From the NCBI RefSeq assembly GCF_009707325.1, contig NZ_CP046103.1, positions 2,210,011 through 2,274,010 of the forward strand: DNA of 64,000 nt, written 5' to 3'. The DNA is from Pseudomonas sp. IB20 (GTDB lineage: Bacteria > Pseudomonadota > Gammaproteobacteria > Pseudomonadales > Pseudomonadaceae). A program made the translations under genes and the position numbers. Below the pieces are notes generated by a model, which saw nothing but the letters and a program-made list of their open reading frames with translations, did no database searches and was not told the DNA's origin. Shown piece by piece: positions 46,968 to 57,366 of this stretch (position 1 is the stretch's first letter; every line of letters starts with the position of its first letter).

Positions 46968-47864
46968 TCAGCTGGAGCGCTTGAGGGTCTCGCTCGGCAG
47001 CTCTTGGAACAACGCCCGATAGCTATTGGAAAACCGCCCCAAATGCCAGAACGACCAATTCATCGCCACTTCCGCCACGGTAGTGTCCGTTGAACTCAGC
47101 AACTCGCGCCGCGCCCCGTTCAAGCGGCGCAAGCGCAACCACTGCGCCGGGCTCATGTCGGTGTAGGTCTTGAAGCCTTGCTGCAATTGGCGCAACGGCA
47201 CGCCAGCAATCTGCGCCAGTTCCAGCAGGTTGACGGTTTCATCCGGCGCATCCGCCGCCCATTCACCGATGCGTGCCATCAACCGGCGTTCTTCGCTGCG
47301 CCGTTGCAGTGAGCTGCGGTCCAGGCACACACAGGCGTTGTCGAGGATGAACAGGCAGTCGTCGAGCAACTGTTGGGTGAGGGCATCGCGGCTGATCGGG
47401 TCGACGGTCGCAGACAAGCGCGTGAGGGTGCCACTGAGCCAGCGGGTGAACAGCGCGTTCTGCTGGCAGGTCAGCGGCGCCATGAACAGGCCCTCGAGTT
47501 TGGCCACATCCAAACCATGGCGCTGCACGAACTGCGGGCCGAACACCACCGCCACTTCGCGGTAGTTTTCCGGGGTGATCCAGGTGTTGTGGCTTTCGCC
47601 ATTGAGCATGTACAGCGCGTTGTCGCTGCCGTCGAAACAGAACGCCAGTGAGCCTGGCGGTGCGTTGAAATGCTGTTCCACGCGGGTGTTCATGCACTCT
47701 TCGTACACCTGCACGCCTTGCAGGTCGAGGTAGCGAACCTGCCCGGCAAAATGCCCCGGGGACATCTGCTGGTAGTGCTGCACCCAACCGGGTGTCGCAC
47801 TGCATTGAGCGGCCACATCACCGGTGGTGAAGGCCTGTACGCGCAAAGCTGTTGCCTGTGTCAT
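46968..47864 (-). CDS. AraC-family transcriptional regulator
   Basis: The 298-residue protein has a C-terminal AraC HTH (about 200-295: VNLLELAQIAGVPLRQLQQGF, WSFWHLGRFSNSYRALFQELP). The N-terminal domain (GSLAFCFDGSDNALYMLNGE, WITPENYREVAVVFGP) is of the EutR-like group. It lies between the TonB receptor gene (same strand, downstream) and the divergent glutamylputrescine synthetase gene. It may regulate either; the divergent layout slightly favours the polyamine genes. Confidence 0.88.
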   Translation of the reverse strand: MTQATALRVQAFTTGDVAAQCSATPGWVQHYQQMSPGHFAGQVRYLDLQGVQVYEECMNTRVEQHFNAPPGSLAFCFDGSDNALYMLNGESHNTWITPENYREVAVVFGPQFVQRHGLDVAKLEGLFMAPLTCQQNALFTRWLSGTLTRLSATVDPISRDALTQQLLDDCLFILDNACVCLDRSSLQRRSEERRLMARIGEWAADAPDETVNLLELAQIAGVPLRQLQQGFKTYTDMSPAQWLRLRRLNGARRELLSSTDTTVAEVAMNWSFWHLGRFSNSYRALFQELPSETLKRSS

Positions 47865-48002
47865 GGGTGATCCGTGCGCACTCTATTGGTGCGTTGTGCT
47901 GCGTGCAAAGTGGATAGATGCCGTTACAAGGCTGGCCCAAGATAGACCTCAATGCGCCAGGAGTACAAGCCGGCGCATCATCCAACCCATGACGAGGTCC
48001 TT

Positions 48003-49361
48003 ATGAACGCCCCCTTCGATCAGCTGCACGCCTGGCTGAAAGAACACAAGATTACCGAAGTCGAATGCGTGATCAGTGATTTGACTGGCATCGCACGCGG
48101 CAAGATTGCGCCCACCAATAAGTTCCTGCATGAGCGAGGCATGCGCCTGCCGGAAAGTGTGTTGCTGCAAACGGTAACCGGGGACTTTGTCGACGACGAC
48201 GTCTACTACGACCTGCTCGACCCGGCCGACATCGACATGATCTGCCGCCCGGTGGCCAACGCCACGTACGTCATCCCTTGGGCGATCGAACCCACCGCCA
48301 TCGTGATCCATGACACCTTCGACAAGCAGGGCAACCCCATCGAGTTGTCGCCGCGCAACGTGCTGAAGAAGGTGCTGCAGCTTTACACCGACCAAGGCTG
48401 GCAGCCGATTGTCGCGCCGGAAATGGAGTTCTACCTGACCCAGCGCTGCGAAGACCCGGACCTGCCGTTGAAAACCCCGGTTGGTCGCTCCGGTCGCGCC
48501 GAAACCGGCCGCCAGTCGTTTTCCATCGACGCCGCCAACGAATTCGACCCACTGTTTGAAGATGTCTACGACTGGTGCGAATTACAGGGCCTTGACCTCG
48601 ATACGCTGATCCACGAAGACGGCCCGGCGCAGATGGAAATCAACTTCCGCCACGGCGATGCGCTGGATCTGGCCGACCAGATCACCGTGTTCAAACGCAC
48701 CCTGCGCGAGGCCGCACTGAAGCACAACGTGGCGGCGACGTTCATGGCCAAGCCGGTGGCCGATGAGCCGGGCAGCGCCATGCATTTGCACCAGAGCGTG
48801 GTGGACATCGCCACCGGTAAGCCAGTGTTTGTCGATGCCGACGGCAAGATGAGCCAACTGTTTTTGCATCACATCGGCGGCTTACAGAAGTACATCCCCA
48901 AGCTGCTGCCGATGTTCGCCCCGAATGTGAACTCGTTCCGCCGCTTCCTGCCCGACACCTCGGCGCCGGTCAATGTGGAGTGGGGCGAAGAAAACCGCAC
49001 TGTCGGCCTGCGCGTGCCAACTTCCAGCCCCGAGGCGATGCGCGTGGAAAACCGTTTGCCGGGCGCCGATGCCAATCCGTACCTGGCGATTGCCGCAAGT
49101 CTGCTGTGTGGCTACCTGGGCATGATCGAAAAGATCGAGCCGAGCGCGCCGGTGGAAGGCCGCGCCTATGAGCGCCGCAACCTGCGACTGCCGTTCACCC
49201 TCGAAGATGCCCTGGCGCGGATGGAGGACTGCGACACGGTCAAGCAGTACCTGGGCGAAAAGTTCGTGCGCGGCTACGTCGCGGTCAAGCGCGCCGAGCA
49301 TGAGAATTTCAAGCGGGTGATCAGTTCCTGGGAGCGTGAGTTCCTGCTGTTGAGCGTCTAA
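48003..49361 (+). CDS. puuA: gamma-glutamylputrescine synthetase (glutamine synthetase family)
   Basis: The 452-residue GS-fold enzyme has APEMEFYLTQRC, GPAQMEINFRHGDAL, SAMHLHQSV, the ATP-binding SFRRFLP and the NRTVGLRVP region. It ligates glutamate to putrescine or another polyamine, the first step of the gamma-glutamyl polyamine pathway; related Pseudomonas genes are called spuB/spuI or pauA. The ATG giving MNAPFDQLHAWL, with GAGG upstream, is preferred to a start 17 codons earlier. A polyamine-binding protein and a matching oxidase follow, which supports this role over true glutamine synthetase. The exact amine is unknown. Confidence 0.88.
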   Translation: MNAPFDQLHAWLKEHKITEVECVISDLTGIARGKIAPTNKFLHERGMRLPESVLLQTVTGDFVDDDVYYDLLDPADIDMICRPVANATYVIPWAIEPTAIVIHDTFDKQGNPIELSPRNVLKKVLQLYTDQGWQPIVAPEMEFYLTQRCEDPDLPLKTPVGRSGRAETGRQSFSIDAANEFDPLFEDVYDWCELQGLDLDTLIHEDGPAQMEINFRHGDALDLADQITVFKRTLREAALKHNVAATFMAKPVADEPGSAMHLHQSVVDIATGKPVFVDADGKMSQLFLHHIGGLQKYIPKLLPMFAPNVNSFRRFLPDTSAPVNVEWGEENRTVGLRVPTSSPEAMRVENRLPGADANPYLAIAASLLCGYLGMIEKIEPSAPVEGRAYERRNLRLPFTLEDALARMEDCDTVKQYLGEKFVRGYVAVKRAEHENFKRVISSWEREFLLLSV

Positions 49362-51763
<2,402 letters not shown>

Positions 51764-52093
51764 GGCGCCGCGATCCAAATGTAAGAGTGGGCTTGCTCGC
51801 GCAAGCGGAGTGTCAGTTGGCTTATTCGGTACTGGTTGGTGGGTACTGGGGTGACGGTGAATGCAATTCTGCCGGGGTCGACCTTTTTCGATGGCCTGGA
51901 ACAGATGCTTAAAGGCGCCACAGCAGTAGGCGCCGCGATCCAAATGTAAGAGTGGGCTTGCTCGCGCAAGCGGAGTGTCAGTTGGCTTATTCGGTACTGG
52001 TTGGTGGGTACTGGGGTGACGGTGAATGCAATTCTGCCGGGGTCGACCTTTTTCGATGGCCTGGAACAGATGCTTAAAGGCGCCACAGCCCAG
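51764..52093. repeat. 165 bp tandem duplication
   Basis: A unit of 161 identical bases occurs at 51764-51924 and 51929-52089 (period 165). Each copy holds a worn REP-like half (AGAGTGGGCTTGCTCGCGCAAGCGGAG) and about 80 bp of the SDR gene remnant. Only copy 2 runs on into the rest of the remnant. Confidence 0.92.
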
Positions 52094-52285
52094 TCTGGGC
52101 GCAGCGCGCGGGAAGAGGCAGGCGTGTTTGTGCGTCATGCGCGGCCCACCTCGATCATCCAGCGCGCGGCGAATGTGGATGAAGTGGCGAACCTGGTGGC
52201 GTACATTGCTTCACCCCTGTCTTCTGCAACCACAGGTGCCGCGTTACGGGTCGACGGTGGTGTTGTCGACAGCATGGCGATCTGA
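52004..52285 (+). pseudogene. short-chain dehydrogenase, C-terminal remnant
   Basis: The frame reads GTGVTVNAILPGSTFFDGLEQM ... RHARPTSIIQRAANVDEVANLVAYIASPLSSATTGAALRVDGGV. This is the C-terminal third of an SDR enzyme (the NAILPG segment, the PTSIIQRAANVDEVA loop and the ATTGAALRVDGG end). The cofactor-binding N-terminal part and the YxxxK site are missing. The break coincides with REP-like sequence and the tandem duplication, so repeat-mediated deletion is likely. An SRPBCC gene follows within 30 bp. Confidence 0.75.
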
Positions 52286-52312
52286 TTTTTTTACTTTGTT
52301 GGAGTATTTATT

Positions 52313-52729
52313 GTGGCAACAGCTTCTTCTGTTATTGAAGTACCGGTTTCGGCCGATCAGGTTTGGCAGTTGGTCGGTGGCTTTAACGCGCTGCCGGATT
52401 GGCTGCCGTTGATCGTCAAGAGCGAGGCGCGCGACGGCGGGCGTGTGCGTCATTTGGAAACTGCAGATGGCGGCGTCGTGGTTGAGCGTTTGCAGAGCTT
52501 CGATAACGTGGCGCGCACTTATACCTACACCATTGAGCAGTCGCCGTTTCCGGTGAGTGCCTACCTGGCGACGTTGCAGGTTGAGGCGTTGACGGAGGCG
52601 TCGGCGAAAGTGACCTGGTCCGGCGTGTTTACCCCGGCGGTGGGGACTACGGACGTGGCGGTGGAGGAGTTGTTTACCGGCGTGTACAGCGGTGGGCTTG
52701 AGGCGCTGCGGGCTAACTTCCCGGCCTGA
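52313..52729 (+). CDS. SRPBCC-family protein
   Basis: The 138-residue product starts at GTG with GGAG 8 bp upstream. It has a START/Bet v1-like fold signature: SSVIEVPVSADQVWQLVGGF at the start, NALPDWLPLIVKSE, and a C-terminal helix ending GLEALRANF. Such proteins bind small hydrophobic ligands or lipids; the ligand here is unknown. It was probably co-transcribed with the SDR gene now reduced to a remnant upstream. Confidence 0.85.
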   Translation: MATASSVIEVPVSADQVWQLVGGFNALPDWLPLIVKSEARDGGRVRHLETADGGVVVERLQSFDNVARTYTYTIEQSPFPVSAYLATLQVEALTEASAKVTWSGVFTPAVGTTDVAVEELFTGVYSGGLEALRANFPA

Positions 52730-52840
52730 TTTAAGAGGCGCTGCAGCTCCCACAGAAAGCAGAGCACTGCGGTCACCCGTCAAAGCTTAGCGCAACACAA
52801 AAAGTTGCGTAGGTACCCACATTATTTTGTGGTGTTTGGG

Positions 52841-54232
52841 CTATTCGGGCATCAGCTGCTGCCGACACTCCAGCACCAACCGCGCACCACCACTCTGGCT
52901 GCTGCCGACCTCCAGCTTGAACCCGTGCAAGTTGATGATCGCCGCCACAATCGACAATCCCAACCCGAACCCGCCTTGCTGGTCGTTTTCGTCCACGCGA
53001 TAGAACCGCTGGAACACCGCGTCGCGTTCCGCTGCCGGGATGCCCGGGCCGGAGTCGTGCACTTCGATGCGCGTGCTTCCCGCCTCATTCACGCCGCGCA
53101 GGATCACTTCACCGCCCGGTGGCGAGAACTTGATCGAGTTGCTCAACAGGTTGGCCAGGGCTTCGAACAACAATGCGCGGTCGCCGGTGATCCAGGGCAG
53201 CGACTCGGGCACGTCGAGGCGCAACTGCAATTCGCCTTCTTCGGCCAGGGGCAGGTAAAAGTCATGCAGCTCGCGCAGCAACGGCAGCGGGTCCATCACC
53301 AAAAAGCCTGAGCGGCGCTGGTGGTCTTCCAATTCCGAGATGCGCAACAGCCCGCGAAAGCGCGCCATCAGGGTGTCGGTTTCGGCAATCGCATCGTCGA
53401 GTTTTACCGCGTAGCCCGAGTCTTGCTCTGCCTCTTGCCTGATGCGGTAGAGCTGCGCGCGCAAACGCGTCAGCGGCGTGCGCAGGTCGTGGGCGATGTT
53501 GTCGCACACACCCTTGACCTCGTTCATCAGCTTCTCGATGCGGTCGAGCATGGCGTTGACGATGGCCGCGAGCATGTCCAGTTCGTCACGCCGGTCGGAC
53601 AGCGGCAGGCGATGCGTCAGGTCGCCGGCAACGATGGCCTCGGCGCTGGCCTGGATCCCGCGAATACGCCGCAGCGGACGGCGGCGCAACAAATGCCAAC
53701 CGGCAGCGCCCGGGATAATCGTCAGGGAGAGCGCCCACAACAGTGCGTGCCAGATGATCCGGGTCACGCCAAACAGTGAACCGTTGGCACGCACCAGCAC
53801 CAGCCAGCGGCCGTCATCGGTGTGGGTGGCCACGGCGTCGCAGCTGTCCTTTGGCAGTTTTGGGTCGTTGGAGGCGACACAATTAGCCAGGGCGTGGATC
53901 TTGCCGTCCAGCGGCAGGTCGGGCGGCACCGCACGAATCGGCCCGCTCAACGGGCGAAATTGCTCATCGAACAGGCCGTAGGCGTCCACGCCCTTCATGT
54001 CGAAGGTCATGCTGGTGGTCAGGGCTTCCACCAGTTCTTCACCGTCGAAGCGTTGGAACAGGTGCTGGCGCTGCATCAGCGAGTGGCGCGACAAGTCGCC
54101 CAGGTACCCCGACACCTCGTAGTACAGCACCCCCATGAGGATGCAGCTCCAGGCCACAAACAGCGAACTGTACAGCGCCAGCAAGCGGCTGCTGGAGGAA
54201 CGCCAGCCCTTAGAGGGGTTCAGCAATGACAT
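52841..54232 (-). CDS. two-component sensor histidine kinase
   Basis: The 463-residue kinase has a transmembrane helix at about 17-38, a periplasmic sensor region (about 40-155) and a second helix (about 157-178). A HAMP domain (about 180-232) and the H-box DNIAHDLRTPLTRLR with His248 follow. N, G1 and G2 boxes are LANLLSNSIKFS, DSGPGIP and GFGLGLSIV. The sensor region contains two Cys (NCVASNDPKLPKDSC) that might form a disulfide. It overlaps its response-regulator gene by 23 bp. The stimulus is not readable; metals are possible because of the nearby efflux operon, but the gene layout does not prove it. Confidence 0.92.
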   Translation of the reverse strand: MSLLNPSKGWRSSSSRLLALYSSLFVAWSCILMGVLYYEVSGYLGDLSRHSLMQRQHLFQRFDGEELVEALTTSMTFDMKGVDAYGLFDEQFRPLSGPIRAVPPDLPLDGKIHALANCVASNDPKLPKDSCDAVATHTDDGRWLVLVRANGSLFGVTRIIWHALLWALSLTIIPGAAGWHLLRRRPLRRIRGIQASAEAIVAGDLTHRLPLSDRRDELDMLAAIVNAMLDRIEKLMNEVKGVCDNIAHDLRTPLTRLRAQLYRIRQEAEQDSGYAVKLDDAIAETDTLMARFRGLLRISELEDHQRRSGFLVMDPLPLLRELHDFYLPLAEEGELQLRLDVPESLPWITGDRALLFEALANLLSNSIKFSPPGGEVILRGVNEAGSTRIEVHDSGPGIPAAERDAVFQRFYRVDENDQQGGFGLGLSIVAAIINLHGFKLEVGSSQSGGARLVLECRQQLMPE

Positions 54233-54893
54233 AACCGGAACCTCGTACCGTGCGGATCAGCGGCGTGAGGCCCGGCGGGTCGATTTTCTTGCGCAGACGA
54301 CCGATGTGCACGTCGATCAGGTTGGTGCCCGGGTCGAAGTGATACCCCCAGACTTCCTCGAAGATCATCATCCGTGACAGGATTTGCCCGGTGTTGCGCA
54401 TCAGGAACTCAAGCAGCTTGTATTCGGTGGGCAGCAGGCTCAGCGGCTGTTCGGCGCGGCTGGCTTCGCGGCTGATCAGGTTGAGTTCCAGGTCGGCCAC
54501 GCGCAGGGCGGTTTCGAATTCCTTGACCGTGCTTTTGCGCCGCAGCAGCACTTCGACGCGGGCGGCCATTTCGTCGGAGGCGAACGGCTTGGTCAGGTAG
54601 TCATCGCCACCGGCGCGCAGGCCACGCACGCGCTCGTCGACGTCGGAGAGGGCGCTGATCATCAGGATCGGCGTCGACACCCCGATGGTGCGCAGGGTCG
54701 TGACGATGGCCAAGCCATCGAGTTCCGGCAACATACGGTCGAGGGTGATCAGGTCGTAATCACCACTCACAGCGCGGACCAGGCCTTCACGGCCGTTGTC
54801 CACCCAATCCACATCCAGTCCATGGCTACTCAGCTCGGCGACGATCTCGCGGGCTGTTACGGCGTCATCCTCGATAGTCAAAATACGGGTCAT
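54210..54893 (-). CDS. OmpR-family response regulator
   Basis: The 227-residue protein (start at MTRILTIEDD) has a receiver domain with acidic pocket Asp9/Asp10, phospho-acceptor Asp52 (LITLDRMLPELDG) and Lys in YLTKPF. A winged-helix DNA-binding domain follows (LLPTEYKLLEFLMRNTGQILSR, HIGRLRKKI, RTVRGSGYVI). It is the first gene of the pair with the overlapping kinase. A start eight codons upstream is possible but has no better ribosome site. Confidence 0.93.
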   Translation of the reverse strand: MTRILTIEDDAVTAREIVAELSSHGLDVDWVDNGREGLVRAVSGDYDLITLDRMLPELDGLAIVTTLRTIGVSTPILMISALSDVDERVRGLRAGGDDYLTKPFASDEMAARVEVLLRRKSTVKEFETALRVADLELNLISREASRAEQPLSLLPTEYKLLEFLMRNTGQILSRMMIFEEVWGYHFDPGTNLIDVHIGRLRKKIDPPGLTPLIRTVRGSGYVIAEPL

Positions 54894-54968
54894 AGGATTA
54901 CCTGGTGAGCGATTCACACTAGAAGTGGGGGCATTTTGCCAAGAAATGCCTGAACGCTTCCTAAATTA

Positions 54969-55003
54969 AACTTCATGTTGGCAAAACTGACACAACTTTC
55001 ATG
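54969..55003. promoter_or_regulatory. direct repeat upstream of the response regulator
   Basis: AACTTCATG (54969) and AACTTTCATG (54994) lie 25 bp apart, 76-110 bp before the regulator's start. Direct repeats of this kind can be autoregulatory boxes for OmpR-type regulators. The remainder of 54894-55305 holds a REPIN and an AT-rich leader before the next gene. Confidence 0.3.
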
Positions 55004-55019
55004 CTGGGCGCGGTCCGTT

Positions 55020-55106
55020 GTGGGGGCAGGGTTGCCTGCGATGGCGGTGCACCACTCACTCACTTTTTGTCTGGTAGACCGCTATCGCAGGTAAACCAGC
55101 TCCCAC
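55020..55106. repeat. REPIN-like palindrome
   Basis: GTGGGGGCAGGGTTGCCTGCGATGG faces CTATCGCAGGTAAACCAGCTCCCAC. It lies between the divergent two-component genes and the membrane-protein gene. Confidence 0.65.
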
Positions 55107-55305
55107 AGGGGGCGGGGGTTGTTGAGGGATTGCATAAAGCACGCTCTGTTCGGTCATTTCTTGCAACTTGCATGGTTCACGTGGGTTCAATTTAATTAAC
55201 TATTTGAAATGTAACGAGTTTATTTTTTATGCGGACTGGCATGCTGCCTGCACTGTCCCTTTTGAGAGTTGTAACACTATTTTTCCTGCTGGGAGCAAAA
55301 CAACA

Positions 55306-56211
55306 ATGATCACATCCTCATCCACGCTGCAAGAGTCGAGCACGCACTCCGGGGTTTCCTGGGGGGCGATTTTTGCCGGTGCCGCCGCTGCGGCTGCGCT
55401 GTCGCTTATCCTGGTGCTGCTGGGCTTCGGCCTGGGTTTTTCGGCGGTGTCGCCGTGGGCCGACAGCGGCATCAGCGCCAAGGGGCTTGGCATTTCCACG
55501 ATTGTTTGGCTGGCATTTACCCAGATCGTCGCGTCGGGGCTGGGCGGGTATATCGCCGGTCGTTTGCGCGTGAAGTGGGCCAATATGCATGGCGATGAGG
55601 TGTACTTTCGCGACACCGCCCATGGTTTCCTCGCGTGGGCAGTGGCCACGCTGGTGACCGCAGTGTTGGTGGTCGGTTCGGTCAGCAGCGTAGTCAGCGG
55701 CGGCGTTAAAGCCGGTGCAGGTGTCGCGGCCGGTGCTGCCAGTGGCTTGACCCAGGCTGCCGGCAGCGCAGCCAAAGGCGCCAACAGTGGCGACTTTGAC
55801 TATTACGTCGACAGCCTGTTTCGTGACGACCGCCCAGCTGCCGTCAGCGATGACGCTGTGCATGGCGTAGTGGCACGCATCTTCACCCGCACCCTGAGCA
55901 ACGACGGCCAACTGGCCCCTGAAGACCGTACTTACCTCGCCCAGTTGATCAGCCAGCGCACCAACCTCAGCCAGGCCGATGCTCAAGCGCGGATCGACAA
56001 GGTCTACGCCGACGCACGCAAAGCCATCGAAGACGCCAAATTGAAAGCCAAACAGGCCGCCGATACTGCTGCGAAGGTGGCGGCTTATACCTCGCTGTGG
56101 ACCTTTATTGCACTGTTGATCGGTGCGTTCTTCGCCAGCTTCGCTGCAACCTTCGGCGGCCGTCGCCGGGATGCCGTGGTGTACGTCGAAACTGAAAACT
56201 ACGTTCGTTAA
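55306..56211 (+). CDS. hypothetical membrane protein
   Basis: The 301-residue product starts at MITSSSTLQES with GGGAGC 10 bp upstream; the frame stays open 46 codons further but without a ribosome site. It has hydrophobic segments at about 18-42, 58-80, 105-130 and 265-290. A soluble central part (about 160-260) contains an Ala/Lys-rich helix (YADARKAIEDAKLKAKQAADTAAKV, two runs) likely to form a coiled coil. It ends with a basic RRRDAVVYVETENYVR tail. The function is unknown. A 24-codon membrane gene follows after 14 bp and is probably co-transcribed. Confidence 0.8.
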   Translation: MITSSSTLQESSTHSGVSWGAIFAGAAAAAALSLILVLLGFGLGFSAVSPWADSGISAKGLGISTIVWLAFTQIVASGLGGYIAGRLRVKWANMHGDEVYFRDTAHGFLAWAVATLVTAVLVVGSVSSVVSGGVKAGAGVAAGAASGLTQAAGSAAKGANSGDFDYYVDSLFRDDRPAAVSDDAVHGVVARIFTRTLSNDGQLAPEDRTYLAQLISQRTNLSQADAQARIDKVYADARKAIEDAKLKAKQAADTAAKVAAYTSLWTFIALLIGAFFASFAATFGGRRRDAVVYVETENYVR

Positions 56212-56225
56212 TTAAGGAGAACAAC

Positions 56226-56300
56226 ATGCGCTCATTACTGCTTTGGTTCCTCGGCGTACCTATCCCGGTCATCATCCTGATCGCGATCTTCATGCACTAA
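56226..56300 (+). CDS. 24-residue single-helix membrane peptide
   Basis: The peptide MRSLLLWFLGVPIPVIILIA plus IFMH is almost entirely one hydrophobic helix. It has a strong ribosome site (TTAAGGAGAACAAC) right before the ATG and follows the larger membrane-protein gene by 14 bp. Similar tiny hydrophobic proteins are conserved in pseudomonads, as I recall. Its last four codons and stop are the first bases of a direct repeat (56288). Confidence 0.7.
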   Translation: MRSLLLWFLGVPIPVIILIAIFMH

Positions 56301-56758
56301 ACCTGAGCCTGGCTCGGTCCCTTGTGGGAGCGGCGCAGTGTCAGCCGGATGATTGCAGGGTGAGCGGCCAGCAAGCCGGGTTGCATTGTGTGTTGTGGCT
56401 GCTGGCCGGTGTCGAGGAAAGCGAATTCTGCACTCGCGCCGTGATCACCACCATCGGCAGCACAATTGCCAGCCAATCACCCGGCAGCAGGGCCGTAGCC
56501 CCCGCGAGCATCAGGCTACCCAGCACGTTCAGGCCGATTGCGGCGCTGATCAAAGCGTCGGGTTCGAAACGCAGCACCAGGCGCCGGAACATGATCGCGA
56601 TCTTCTTCATGCACTAAACCTGAGCCTGGCTCGGTCCCTTGTGGGAGCGGCGCAGTGTCAGCCGGATGATTGCAGGGTGAGCGGCCAGCAAGCCGGGTTG
56701 CATTGTGTGTTGTGGCTGCTGGCCGGTGTCGAGGAAAGCGAATTCTGCACTCGCGCCG
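56288..56758. repeat. 154 bp direct repeat pair flanking a unique segment
   Basis: Identical units lie at 56288-56441 and 56605-56758, separated by 163 bp. Each starts at CTTCATGCACTAAACCTGAG, contains a single REP unit (TTGTGGGAGCGGCGCAGTGTCAG) and ends GAATTCTGCACTCGCGCCG. The first unit begins within the 24-codon gene. Confidence 0.9.
56442..56610 (-). pseudogene. possible small membrane protein or fragment between the repeats
   Basis: On the minus strand the unique segment reads MKKIAIMFRRLVLRFEPDAL, then two hydrophobic stretches (ISAAIGLNVLGSLMLAGATALL, WLAIVLPMVVITA), before the frame runs into repeat sequence. The protein-like character is clear, but the ribosome site is weak and the C-terminus is repeat-derived. 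It is probably a truncated gene. No family was recognised. Confidence 0.35.
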
Positions 56759-56904
56759 CCGTTGGGCTGACGCTACAGCCGCTGGGCAAGGTTTGTGTGG
56801 GTGTGAGCCTGCTGCCTACAGTGATCATCGGCTATACCGCGCTGACCCTGGCGCAGATCCGTTATCACGGCCGAGTGCTCGCGCAATTATTAATAGCGGC
56901 TTAA
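56759..56904 (+). pseudogene. C-terminal fragment of an unrecognised membrane protein
   Basis: After repeat copy 2, a plus-strand frame reads LQPLGKVCVGVSLLPTVIIG, YTALTLAQIRYHGRVLAQLL, then stops. The composition is that of a membrane helix and tail. No start codon or ribosome site belongs to it. It may be a gene end cut off by the repeat. Confidence 0.3.
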
Positions 56905-56931
56905 CGCGCGCTTGGCTAGACTCGCGCCTCT

Positions 56932-57270
56932 ATGAGCCGCCTTCTGCGTTTAATCCTGGTCATGCTGTTAAGCCTCACGCTTCCCCTGACTGGGATGGCG
57001 GGTGTGCCGTCGAGCAGCGAGCCTTGCCCGATGAAGATGTCGGACATGCAGATGATGACCGACATGGCCCCGGACTGCTGCCAGGACGGCGCCGACCATG
57101 GCAAGGCCTGCAAACCCGGCCAGGAATGCAAGACCGGCAGCCTGCTGCAACTGTCCATGCCGGTGCTCAAGGCCCCGCTGACCCTGGCCCATCCGCTGGT
57201 TGCCGGTCTCTCCTCTGATTTCATCCCCGACCGCACGCCGTCCGGCGTCTGGCGCCCACCCCGTTCCTGA
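56932..57270 (+). CDS. small secreted Met/Cys-rich protein upstream of the Cu efflux operon
   Basis: The 112-residue protein has a signal peptide (about 1-23, LLRLILVMLLSLTLPLTGMAG). The short mature region is rich in metal ligands: PCPMKMSDMQMMTDMAPDCC, DHGKACKPGQECK. It lies 96 bp before the outer-membrane component of a copper/silver-type efflux system and is probably transcribed with it. The likely role is periplasmic metal binding, inferred from composition and position; no family was recognised. Confidence 0.75.
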   Translation: MSRLLRLILVMLLSLTLPLTGMAGVPSSSEPCPMKMSDMQMMTDMAPDCCQDGADHGKACKPGQECKTGSLLQLSMPVLKAPLTLAHPLVAGLSSDFIPDRTPSGVWRPPRS

Positions 57271-57291
57271 TTCCTGTCGCACCTGAAGACT

Positions 57292-57309
57292 CATCCCGTA
57301 TTCGGGATG
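57292..57309 (+). promoter_or_regulatory. hairpin in the spacer before the cusC-like gene
   Basis: CATCCCG-TATT-CGGGATG forms a 7 bp stem with a 4-base loop. No T run follows. GATTCCTG (57269) and CAGGAATC (57353) could close a larger stem around it. Confidence 0.3.
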
Positions 57310-57366
57310 GCCTTGCTGTGGGCCGCGTAAAGCGGAACGCAGTCGAACAGATCAGGAATCTTCACC

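Noticed and set aside
55168..55305. N-terminal extension (46 codons) of the membrane-protein gene at 55306
   Set aside because: No ribosome site at the upstream start, AT-rich leader composition, and a good site directly before MITSSS.
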